Shown one piece after another: positions 1 through 7,183 of a stretch of DNA of 12,460 nt. The DNA is taken from positions 1 through 12,460 of the forward strand of contig CBFIBY010000075.1 in NCBI GenBank assembly GCA_965660955.1. The letters run 5' to 3'. Within the stretch, counting starts at the first letter, position 1; each line of letters begins with the position of its first letter. The stretch is from UBA2040 sp965660955. GTDB lineage: Bacteria; Bacteroidota; Bacteroidia; Flavobacteriales_D; Crocinitomicaceae. The position numbers and the translations under genes are program-made. A model generated the notes under the pieces. The model did no database searches, was not told the DNA's origin, and worked only from the letters and a program-made list of their open reading frames with translations.

Positions 1-2
1 AT

Positions 3-1286
3 GCCGGAACGGGAAAGACGTCTATGTTGGGCGCTTACGTGAAAACAATGAATGAGGTAAAGGCGCGGGTCAAACTACTTGCCCCAACCGGGCGAGCAGC
101 AAAAGTGCTTGCGCAAAAGTCCAATCAATTTGCCTTAACCATTCATAAAATGATCTATCGAAGAGCACTTTCTTCAGATGGTGCCTATCGAGTATCCATT
201 TCTCCAAATCTGCACAAGCATACTTTTTTTATAGTTGATGAAGCTTCCATGATAGGAGATTATGTTTTACAAAAAGATGGAATGGTGAATAGCCAAAACC
301 TCCTAGATGATTTAATCGAATATGTCTATTCTGGTGAAGGTTGTAAGTTGATTTTATTGGGTGATGAAGGCCAGCTTCCGCCAGTGGGAGCGGATTTTTC
401 ACCCGCGTTGAATGGGGATTACTTGCGTCAAAATTATCCCGGGCTATCCTTATCTGAAGTTCGGCTAACGCAGGTCGTACGACAAACAGAAGGATCCAGT
501 ATTTTAAAAAATGCGACGGATCTGCGTTCCGCAGAAGAAGGTGCATTCCCTCAATTTCATTTGGAATCAGGTGGAGACTTACAGCGATTACTAGGTGAAG
601 AGGTGCAAGATACAATTGAGCAATCTTATCAAGAGGTTGGGAAAGAGGAAACTATAATTATAACACGATCGAACAAGCGAGCAATTGCTTACAATCAACA
701 AATAAGGGCGAGAGTGATGTGGTTTGAGGATGAATTGTGCTCTGGAGATTTACTCATGGCGGTTAAAAACAATTATTATTGGATGTCCGACGATTCCAGC
801 ATGGGTTTTATTGCCAATGGTGAAATGTTGATCGTAAAACGGCTGCTTCGTGTTGAAGAACTGTATGGTTTTCGTTTTGCCGAGGTTCGTGTTGAGTTTA
901 TCGATTATCCGAATGAACCAGAGAAGGAGATTCTAATTTTACTGGATACATTAACTGTTGAGGCGCCGAATTTACCTCGTAATGAAATGAAACGACTTTT
1001 TCATGAAGTAGGTGAGGACTATGCTGATGAGAAAAACAAACGAAAAAAGTACGAGAAGATTCTGAAAAACCCTCATTTTAATGCTCTGCAGGTGAAGTAT
1101 GCGTATGCTGTGACTTGTCATAAGTCGCAAGGTGGACAATGGGCGAATATTTTTGTTGACCAGGGTTATTTAACGGAAGAAATGCTTGATTCTTCTTATT
1201 TCAGATGGTTGTATACTGCTCTAACCAGAGCCACCGATAGGGCGTATTTGATGAATTTTAAAAATGAGTTTTTTGTTGAAGATTAA
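3..1286 (+). CDS. RecD-like ATP-dependent DNA helicase (superfamily 1), 5'-truncated
   Basis: The gene runs in from the left edge. The frame is open from base 3, where it reads AGTGKTS, the core of the Walker A loop, so the true start lies upstream and perhaps a few dozen residues are missing. The other SF1 helicase motifs follow in order: APTGRAAKVL with TIHKMIY (motif Ia region, 90-165), VDEAS (Walker B, about 234), GDEGQLPPV (motif III, about 360), TQVVRQ (motif IV), TCHKSQGGQW (about 1113) and YTALTRATDRAYL (motif VI, about 1213). This order with a UvrD_C_2-type C-terminus matches the RecD family, which unwinds DNA 5' to 3' in repair or recombination. Members of this kind act without RecB and RecC partners in many Bacteroidota; that is family knowledge, not visible here. 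An internal ATG at 24 would cut off Walker A and is not the start. The stop codon overlaps that of the convergent gene. Confidence 0.93.
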   Translation, partial: AGTGKTSMLGAYVKTMNEVKARVKLLAPTGRAAKVLAQKSNQFALTIHKMIYRRALSSDGAYRVSISPNLHKHTFFIVDEASMIGDYVLQKDGMVNSQNLLDDLIEYVYSGEGCKLILLGDEGQLPPVGADFSPALNGDYLRQNYPGLSLSEVRLTQVVRQTEGSSILKNATDLRSAEEGAFPQFHLESGGDLQRLLGEEVQDTIEQSYQEVGKEETIIITRSNKRAIAYNQQIRARVMWFEDELCSGDLLMAVKNNYYWMSDDSSMGFIANGEMLIVKRLLRVEELYGFRFAEVRVEFIDYPNEPEKEILILLDTLTVEAPNLPRNEMKRLFHEVGEDYADEKNKRKKYEKILKNPHFNALQVKYAYAVTCHKSQGGQWANIFVDQGYLTEEMLDSSYFRWLYTALTRATDRAYLMNFKNEFFVED

Positions 1287-3562
1287 ATTTTCACTTTCAT
1301 TGAACTTTTCCCAACACTTATTTTAGATTTTGAAACGGCTTTATTGAATCTGTCGATTACAATTTTTGCTTCAACTCGAGTTAGGTATTTGCCTGCCAAT
1401 GTATTCACTTCGTTCTTTAATTGTCGCAATATGCTCAATGTGCGCAATGCACTCAACATTTCATTTTTGGACCAGTCATTTGCTATCATTTGATTTTTCA
1501 GTGCTTCGTCTTTCACGTGTACATTGGACTGAACGGGATCGGTATACGAATTAATTTCTAGGACAATTTCGCGTCCCAGAATAATCATTACTTCAGATAA
1601 ACGAAGTGCAGCATATTCTTCACGTGACTTTGCTGCTATGCGCTCCTCTGCATTTTTACCTGGATAGGCATCTTCTTGAATTTGAGGATCGGCCTTTACC
1701 ACGCGACTTCCGTTCCATTCACCAATTCCATTGCCTCGGTTGATTAGAGTGAAATCGACTTTCTTGTCCAATAAACCTTCAAAAAAGAGTCGCATTGCCA
1801 CACTGTCCTTATCGGACAATAGAGGTTGGGTCAAATCATAACTATCCGAAGCGAAAGCGTCATTGAGTTTTAATTGAAGGCGAGCGTCATATTTTGGGAC
1901 GGCTCCGGCAACATTGATATGCAGCATAACTTCATCTGCTAAATCAGATAAACTTGAACCTGGGATGGCAATCAAACGAACTTCAAACGCAGACGTGTCT
2001 TTCGTGGAAGGAAAAACAAACTCTTGGGTCATAATGTCAAAGGTTGTTGAATCTGAAAAGGTGTAAAGTCCGTCTTTTTCTTCATATGTCAGTGGGAAGT
2101 AACCGAAATTTCTTTTGTAATGATCCAAGCGGAACTGATATTTTCCAAGTAAGTCGTTTGCTTCTTCTTTTTGTTTTTCCAATTCTACTATTTTGGCTTT
2201 ATAGGCTTCCCATTGACCATACAGACTTACAATTGTGTTTTGCGAAGATCTTCTTTTTTTCTGATTGCTATTGGTAGTTGGTTGGTAGTCTTTTAACTGT
2301 TTGCTCTTTCTTCTGTCCTTTTTAACCTTTCTAGAAGTCCTTGAGCTTGTTTTTATCGGAGTGTACCCTAAGTCACTGTGCGATTTTTCTGCTTTTTCAA
2401 TTTTCAATAGCGTTTCATCGCGCTTTTTCTCGTTATAAGCAATCCAGTAATCAAATCCTTTTTTGCCGTAAATCATGTCATTCAGCTTGCCAATTTTATT
2501 GAATTCTAAATCATCAATAATGTTTTGAAAAGTTCCGGTACCAACGAATGAAGAATCGGGCGATAAAAAACGTGTCGAACCTGACCCAAACAAGCGATAC
2601 GATTTTCCATCTTTCTCAATGACAACGGTAGTTTGTTTTACATCATTGTACCCCCAAACGTCAAAATGAAGATTGGTTAAACGATTGCTACCTGCCGTTT
2701 GAAAAGTATTCGAAGTGATACGATAGGGTTCAATTTTCTTTACTGTTTTCCCTTTTTTGATTTCGGTATCCTGAATGGAAAGCTGATAAGGGAAAAGTCC
2801 AACGGCTTTTGGTAATCCCTTGTTCCACCTGCCTTTTTCGTCCTTTTCTCGTTCATTTAATAATCCAGAGGTATTGCTTCCATCACCTGCGGCAACAAGT
2901 AAATTACGGAAGTAATCCGCACGTCCACCGAGGGATTGAAAAATTTCGTAGGAGCGCTGTTCAACATAGGTATTCGTCGCGAAATTAATAGCGTTCAGCG
3001 AAATTAGTATGTCTTCTTGATCTAAATAACGGAACGATTCTAATAAAGCAATTTTATCCTCTAGAGATAAACTGGGATTAAAAGCATTGTTGAATTTTGG
3101 GTGTAGTTCTTTGAAGCCGTCTTTTTCCTTAAATGCATTATCGGGCAATCTTCGAATTAAGTAACCCTCAAATTTTAGATATTCCTGTCGTAGATGTTCA
3201 CTTTGATTTTCTTTCTTTTTCCGGTTCTCGAGCAAGGCTTTGTTCAGTTCCCAGATTGCCATTTTGTTAGCGGCTTCGGCAATTAATCCAATGGGTGATT
3301 TCGATATTTCTTCACTTCGGATCAATAGTTTCTCCGGATGGGTTATGATAATTTCTTCTATTGAATCATAGTGTATTTCACCGTTTGTATGCAAAATTTC
3401 AGGCCCTTGATAATCAAAAAAGCGACCTATGTTTTGATCAAGTATTGGACTCTTTTTTACGATGTGAAACAAATACGCTCTTTCCTCGGCTTGCAGCAGG
3501 GGATAGTCTTGCGCAATAGAAACAATCGGGTATAGGAGTAGGAATAAAAGTTTAAATTTCAT
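1283..3562 (-). CDS. Large exported protein of unknown function
   Basis: I do not recognise this family. I place the start at the ATG at 3562, giving about 759 residues that begin MKFKLLFLLLYPIVSIAQ, a clear signal peptide with likely cleavage after the AQ. The frame is open further upstream to a TTG at 3634, but that start would bury the signal peptide and overlap the terminator at 3621-3650. The mature protein has a helical, charged N-terminal third, a middle beta-like part with FDVWGYND and YRLFGSGSTRF, a strongly basic Ser/Lys/Arg linker at roughly residues 400-442, a short Glu/Lys-rich stretch that could be a coiled coil (about 442-475), and a C-terminal region with beta-rich and then helical character. 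No lipobox cysteine and no T9SS tail are seen, so it is probably periplasmic or bound to the outer membrane. A weak TACCTTTA -7 element lies only five bases before the ATG. Confidence 0.8.
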   Translation of the reverse strand: MKFKLLFLLLYPIVSIAQDYPLLQAEERAYLFHIVKKSPILDQNIGRFFDYQGPEILHTNGEIHYDSIEEIIITHPEKLLIRSEEISKSPIGLIAEAANKMAIWELNKALLENRKKKENQSEHLRQEYLKFEGYLIRRLPDNAFKEKDGFKELHPKFNNAFNPSLSLEDKIALLESFRYLDQEDILISLNAINFATNTYVEQRSYEIFQSLGGRADYFRNLLVAAGDGSNTSGLLNEREKDEKGRWNKGLPKAVGLFPYQLSIQDTEIKKGKTVKKIEPYRITSNTFQTAGSNRLTNLHFDVWGYNDVKQTTVVIEKDGKSYRLFGSGSTRFLSPDSSFVGTGTFQNIIDDLEFNKIGKLNDMIYGKKGFDYWIAYNEKKRDETLLKIEKAEKSHSDLGYTPIKTSSRTSRKVKKDRRKSKQLKDYQPTTNSNQKKRRSSQNTIVSLYGQWEAYKAKIVELEKQKEEANDLLGKYQFRLDHYKRNFGYFPLTYEEKDGLYTFSDSTTFDIMTQEFVFPSTKDTSAFEVRLIAIPGSSLSDLADEVMLHINVAGAVPKYDARLQLKLNDAFASDSYDLTQPLLSDKDSVAMRLFFEGLLDKKVDFTLINRGNGIGEWNGSRVVKADPQIQEDAYPGKNAEERIAAKSREEYAALRLSEVMIILGREIVLEINSYTDPVQSNVHVKDEALKNQMIANDWSKNEMLSALRTLSILRQLKNEVNTLAGKYLTRVEAKIVIDRFNKAVSKSKISVGKSSMKVKI

Positions 3563-3567
3563 TGTTG

Positions 3568-3575
3568 TAAAGGTA
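3568..3575 (-). promoter_or_regulatory. Possible weak -7 promoter element for the large exported protein
   Basis: Read on the minus strand this is TACCTTTA, seven of eight matches to the Bacteroidota -7 consensus TAnnTTTG. No TTG stands at the expected distance upstream. If it is used, transcription would begin at about the ATG at 3562, giving a nearly leaderless message. The match is weak and could be chance. Confidence 0.25.
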
Positions 3576-3620
3576 TGATCGCAATTGTATAAGTCGTGTT
3601 TAAGGTAAAAGTAACAAAAG

Positions 3621-3650
3621 AAAATCCACCCCAATAAAAGAGTGGATTTT
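3621..3650 (-). terminator. Hairpin terminator after the T9SS cargo gene
   Basis: A perfect 9-bp inverted repeat, AAAATCCAC (3621-3629) and GTGGATTTT (3642-3650), surrounds a 12-nt loop. In minus-strand sense it begins 24 bases after the cargo gene's stop codon, and the distal arm ends in a short T-run (GATTTTCTTTTG), as in intrinsic terminators. It separates the cargo gene from the exported protein gene downstream, so these two are probably transcribed separately. Confidence 0.7.
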
Positions 3651-3673
3651 TTATACTACTATTTTGAGCATGT

Positions 3674-4705
3674 TTATTCTATAATCAGCGTTTTGGTCCG
3701 AACTCCCTTGTCGCTGCCAACACGAAGAATATAGGTGCCTGCCGAAAGGTTGTAAAGATCGTACTTCCCATTTCCTTTGGTGTGAAGTTCAATCACTCTC
3801 CCGGACAGATCTGTAAGCGAAACAACAGCATCATCTGGTAGATTTACTATTCTCAATTCTTCCTTAGCTGGATTTGGGGATACGAGCAAATCGTTCAAGC
3901 TATTGTTGTCAATTGAGGCTGTCATTGAACCCGATACTTCCGACAAAACCAACGTAACATCCAATAATGGGTCTGGAAATCCAGACACTAACTTTGCAGA
4001 AATATGCATAAAAACAGGCAAATGATTTGCTGCTGACAAATCATAATATTCATATTGCGAACGAATGATTTGGGCTGCACCAATGACGGGAATTACTGTC
4101 CAAAGCGTATCAACGAAATGATAACGAGACACGTTCATTAATGCCGACCCATCTGGTTGTAAAAATGTTCCAATCCCATCATATATTGAATATGAAATTC
4201 CGGTACAAGCTGGATTTTGTGGTATTCCGCTGTACACAAAACTTAAATTTCCGGCAAAAGAGTCTACCACGGATGCACCTAAAGAACTTGGGTAGTTCAT
4301 CAAAAGTTGCGAATTGGTGTTAAACAATGCTTTAATATCACCAATGTCTGTGTTTTCTAGCACAAATCCTTCCGAAATTCTTTCGTTCGTTGTAGAATAA
4401 CCAAACGTATAGTTGAAATCTTCAATGCGTATTGCAGAAGTTGAACTAGGGAAGTCACTTGCAAATGGTGTTGTCGATGATGCGAGAACATCAATGCTTT
4501 TCATTTGTCCAACATAAGAACTTAACGTGCTATAATTCCAAGTCACGCCAGAACCCGTTGTTCCTGCATAGTCTGAAGCAAATGAGTCACAAAGAAACAT
4601 TGATTTATATTCGCCAATCATAGGCTCATTGGCTTGTGTGAAGTCCTGTGAAAAAGTGGAAGAAGCAATGATTAAGCTTAGGGTAAATAGTATTGATTTA
4701 GACAT
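3674..4705 (-). CDS. Secreted protein with T9SS type A C-terminal sorting domain
   Basis: The 343-residue protein starts with a signal peptide, MSKSILFTLSLIIASSTFSQ, and ends with a type IX secretion sorting domain of the Por_Secre_tail type at about residues 270-343. This shows the hallmarks VSPNPAKEEL, VVSLTDLSGRVI, YDLYNLSAGTYILRV and a final KTLIIE. By family knowledge such proteins cross the inner membrane by Sec, then the outer membrane by T9SS, where the sorting domain is removed and the protein is released or attached to the surface. The body (residues 20-270) is rich in Ser, Thr and aromatic residues, looks beta-rich, and has no catalytic motif I recognise. The T9SS machinery itself is not in the window. 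The start fits well: an ATG about 15 bases after the predicted transcription start. Confidence 0.9.
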   Translation of the reverse strand: MSKSILFTLSLIIASSTFSQDFTQANEPMIGEYKSMFLCDSFASDYAGTTGSGVTWNYSTLSSYVGQMKSIDVLASSTTPFASDFPSSTSAIRIEDFNYTFGYSTTNERISEGFVLENTDIGDIKALFNTNSQLLMNYPSSLGASVVDSFAGNLSFVYSGIPQNPACTGISYSIYDGIGTFLQPDGSALMNVSRYHFVDTLWTVIPVIGAAQIIRSQYEYYDLSAANHLPVFMHISAKLVSGFPDPLLDVTLVLSEVSGSMTASIDNNSLNDLLVSPNPAKEELRIVNLPDDAVVSLTDLSGRVIELHTKGNGKYDLYNLSAGTYILRVGSDKGVRTKTLIIE

Positions 4706-4724
4706 GCAATATTGTTTTATTCGA

Positions 4725-4756
4725 CAAAATTAAAGAATTAATTTCAACATACTAAA
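4725..4756 (-). promoter_or_regulatory. Promoter of the T9SS cargo gene
   Basis: On the minus strand, TAATTTTG (4732-4725) is a perfect match to the Bacteroidota -7 element TAnnTTTG. A partial -33 element, TTTA (4756-4753), lies 20 bases upstream of it. A TTG at 4747-4745 is too close (12 bases). The predicted start of transcription is near 4720, giving a leader of about 15 bases. It faces away from the promoter at 4773-4802. Confidence 0.6.
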
Positions 4757-4772
4757 CTCTTTTCTTTTCGCG

Positions 4773-4802
4773 TTGTTAAGCCTAGTAAATTCATTAATTT
4801 TG
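4773..4802 (+). promoter_or_regulatory. Promoter of the RND-type exporter gene
   Basis: TTG (4773-4775), a 19-base spacer, then TAATTTTG (4795-4802) match the Bacteroidota housekeeping promoter in both boxes and in spacing. Transcription should begin near 4807, about 29 bases before the in-frame ATG at 4836. This supports 4836 as the ancestral start of the exporter, although a TAA now follows it at 4854. Confidence 0.7.
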
Positions 4803-4835
4803 AATGTCGTTAATTACTAAAAGCAAAACGAATAA

Positions 4836-4934
4836 ATGATTCAAAGGGTTGGGTAAAAGAAGTTTCGTTTTTTAATAAAAATAGCCATAGCGGCGCTCGT
4901 CGTTTTATGTTTTGTTTTTGGTTATGGTGTCGGA
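4836..4934 (+). other. Untranslatable N-terminal segment of the exporter: ATG, in-frame TAA, then first transmembrane helix
   Basis: In the exporter's frame this reads ATG at 4836 (MIQRVG), TAA at 4854-4856, then KKFRFLIKIAIAALVVLCF and FGYGVGL directly into the annotated protein. The part after the TAA is a textbook positively charged N-terminus plus the first transmembrane helix that MMPL/RND proteins carry. Yet no ATG, GTG or TTG occurs in frame between the TAA and 4935. A single base change from AAA to TAA in an intact gene would explain everything. Other explanations are a sequencing or assembly error, readthrough, or an unusual ATA start at 4875. Confidence 0.7.
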
Positions 4935-7136
4935 TTGTTAAAACTGGATTATGATTTCGAGAAATTTTTTCCACTCAATGATAGCGAAACGGATTTCTTT
5001 TTGGAGCATCGAGCTAAGTTTGAATCAGATAATGACTTCCTGTTAATTGCTATTGAAAATAAACCTACCGTTTTTGATAGAACTTTTCTCACTAACGTCA
5101 AAAAGCTTCAAGAGAGGCTGGATAAAACGAAATATGTAAAGTTCACGCGAAGTGTCATCACAGAAGAAGAAATGTATTTCTTCCCAATGGGAGCTGGTTA
5201 CAGCTCTCGACCTTACATTAATTTTGAAGAAGACCGATTAAAAATGGATGAAAAAGACCTCATGGAAAATGAGGAAATGGTGAATTCATTTGTGGCACAA
5301 GACAAAAAATCACTTTGCATCTTCGTGCGTCATCAGGATTTTTTGAGTAAATCTGGTAGTGATAGTTTGGTAAAAAGTATTAACGCTTTGACAAGTAAAT
5401 TTTCATTTGATAAAGTCAGAGTGGCTGGGAGAACAGTAGGACAGAAGTTCTATATCGATAAAATGTCATTCGAAATGGCGTTGTTCATGGCCTTGAGCTA
5501 TATGTTGGTCATCATCTTTTTGTTTATTGCTTTTCGATCAATGTGGGGCGTTCTTATGCCACAATTGGTCATACTCGGGACACTTTTTTGGGTTGTTGGT
5601 TTTATTGGCTTATACGGAGAGCCCGTCAGTATTGTCATGTCAGTATTGCCCTGTATTGTTTTCGTTGTGGCCATGTCGGATGTGATTCATTTACTTTCTA
5701 GGTATTTAGATGCGTTTCGAACAGGTATCGGAAAGTTTGCAAGTATCAAGTTGACGATTCGTGAAGTGGGAATGGCGACTTTTTTAACGTCTGTCACAAC
5801 GGCAATTGGATTTTTTAGCCTGATTTTTATTAGCGTACAACCCATTCAAGTCTTCGGTGCTATTGCGGGGTTTGGTGTTCTTATTGCCTTCGTACTTACC
5901 TTCGTTCTCTTGCCGATTATCATTTATCTGGCTCCAGATCCGACTTTCCTAAAAAAATCGAATCAAGATCCGTATTGGAAAAAGCGATTGAGTAAGTGGT
6001 TTATTCGAATGCTGCGTAATCCGAAAAAAGTGCTTATCACATATGCCTTTTTTGCCGTTGCATGTCTGATTGGAATGAATCAATTAGAAGCAAACAACTT
6101 TTTGATGGATGAGATTTCTCAAAAAGAACCCATCAAACAAAACTTCAATTTTCTCGATGAGCATTATGGCGGTATTCGCCCTTTTGAGGTCGCCTTGACT
6201 TTAAAGGACACGAGTATGAGTTTCTATGACAAACAAGTGCTCAAAGACGCAGATATACTGGAACGCTATCTGGAAAACGAATACGGTGCGAGTATTAGAA
6301 CCTCGTTGGTGAAAATAATGAAGGTGATGCATCGATCATCGCATGCAGGACTCACAGATTATTACAGAGTTCCAGAAAAGAAACGAGATATTAAAAAGTT
6401 CAGACGTGTTATAGAAAAAATATCTGCGGGAAAAATAAAACAGGCCATCTTGGATTCAACGGAAACTGTTGCAAGAATCAATGGAAATATGCCCGATTGG
6501 GGTAACATAGTCATTACCCAGAAAAATAAAGAATTGTATGCTTTCTTGAAAAAAGAAATGAAGAATTCCACGATTGACGTTCAGCTTACTGGAACGGCTC
6601 ATCTTTTGGATAAAAACATCAATTATTTGTCGACTAGTTTGGTGAAAGGGATCTCCTTGTCTGTAATTTTGGTGGCGATAATAATGGGGTTGTTGTATCG
6701 ATCGATGACCATGGTGATTATAAGTATCATTCCTAATCTGATTCCTTTAATCTTTGTGGCGGCAATTATGGGGTATTTTGGAATTAATTTGAAAGTAAGT
6801 ACATCCATTGTGTTTACTATTGCCTTTGGAATCGCTGTGGATGATACTATTCACTTCTTGGGGAAATTCAAATATGAATTAATGAAAGGAAGAAGCAAAA
6901 TGTACGCTTTAAAACGAAGTTACTTGACTACTGGTAAAGCTATGATAATCACTACATTTATACTTTGCGCTGGATTCATTTTACTGGTTTTTTCTTCCTT
7001 TTTGGGAACAGCAATTATGGGAGTTTTGCTATGTTTAACACTCTTCCTTGCTTTGATTGTTGACTTATCTTTATTGCCTGTATTACTCATGCTATTTTAT
7101 AAAACGAAAAGGAAAGATGAGATATCTAAAGTGTAA
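4935..7136 (+). CDS. RND superfamily / MMPL-type exporter (N-terminus uncertain)
   Basis: An inner-membrane transporter of 733 residues counted from the first usable start (TTG at 4935), with the usual two-fold RND layout. A periplasmic domain (about 4940-5460) is followed by a bundle of helices (5470-5940), a second periplasmic domain (6060-6640) and a second helix bundle (6640-7110). Each bundle holds the family's acidic motif: AMSDVIHLLSRY near 5671 and GIAVDDTIHFLGKF at 6828. These acidic residues are thought to carry protons in RND pumps. The family moves lipids, sterol-like molecules or hydrophobic drugs; the substrate here cannot be read from sequence. Starting at the TTG would remove helix 1, leaving eleven helices instead of twelve, so the real protein probably begins upstream or the gene is damaged. 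The nhaC-like gene follows after 47 bases on the same strand and may be co-transcribed. Confidence 0.85.
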   Translation: MLKLDYDFEKFFPLNDSETDFFLEHRAKFESDNDFLLIAIENKPTVFDRTFLTNVKKLQERLDKTKYVKFTRSVITEEEMYFFPMGAGYSSRPYINFEEDRLKMDEKDLMENEEMVNSFVAQDKKSLCIFVRHQDFLSKSGSDSLVKSINALTSKFSFDKVRVAGRTVGQKFYIDKMSFEMALFMALSYMLVIIFLFIAFRSMWGVLMPQLVILGTLFWVVGFIGLYGEPVSIVMSVLPCIVFVVAMSDVIHLLSRYLDAFRTGIGKFASIKLTIREVGMATFLTSVTTAIGFFSLIFISVQPIQVFGAIAGFGVLIAFVLTFVLLPIIIYLAPDPTFLKKSNQDPYWKKRLSKWFIRMLRNPKKVLITYAFFAVACLIGMNQLEANNFLMDEISQKEPIKQNFNFLDEHYGGIRPFEVALTLKDTSMSFYDKQVLKDADILERYLENEYGASIRTSLVKIMKVMHRSSHAGLTDYYRVPEKKRDIKKFRRVIEKISAGKIKQAILDSTETVARINGNMPDWGNIVITQKNKELYAFLKKEMKNSTIDVQLTGTAHLLDKNINYLSTSLVKGISLSVILVAIIMGLLYRSMTMVIISIIPNLIPLIFVAAIMGYFGINLKVSTSIVFTIAFGIAVDDTIHFLGKFKYELMKGRSKMYALKRSYLTTGKAMIITTFILCAGFILLVFSSFLGTAIMGVLLCLTLFLALIVDLSLLPVLLMLFYKTKRKDEISKV

Positions 7137-7159
7137 GAATTAGATATAATAAAGATTTC

Positions 7160-7167
7160 TATCTTTA
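7160..7167 (+). promoter_or_regulatory. Possible -7 element before the NhaC-family gene
   Basis: TATCTTTA matches seven of eight positions of TAnnTTTG and lies 16 bases before the ATG at 7184. No convincing -33 box is present. The gene may instead be read from the exporter's promoter. The element is also part of a small AT-only inverted repeat, AAAGAT and ATCTTT (7151-7156 and 7161-7166). Confidence 0.3.
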
Positions 7168-7183
7168 GGCGTAAATCAAATGT

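Noticed and set aside
229..615. A 128-codon open frame on the minus strand inside the helicase gene
   Set aside because: It lies opposite a well-supported helicase sequence with conserved motifs and shows no recognisable domain; it is a shadow frame. The same holds for the other open frames inside known genes, for example 8068-8337 and 10760-11029.
3563..3634. N-terminal extension of the exported protein to a TTG at 3634
   Set aside because: It would place 24 residues before a clear signal peptide and overlap the upstream gene's terminator hairpin.
4804..4839. An 11-codon open frame (MSLITKSKTNK) whose TGA overlaps the ATG at 4836, like a leader peptide
   Set aside because: Its ATG lies at or before the transcription start predicted from the promoter at 4773-4802, so it is probably not in the message; so short an open frame is also expected by chance.
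7151..7166. Inverted repeat AAAGAT...ATCTTT between the exporter and the antiporter as a terminator
   Set aside because: The stem has only six pairs, is almost entirely A and T, and no T-run follows; it is more likely chance or overlap with a promoter element.
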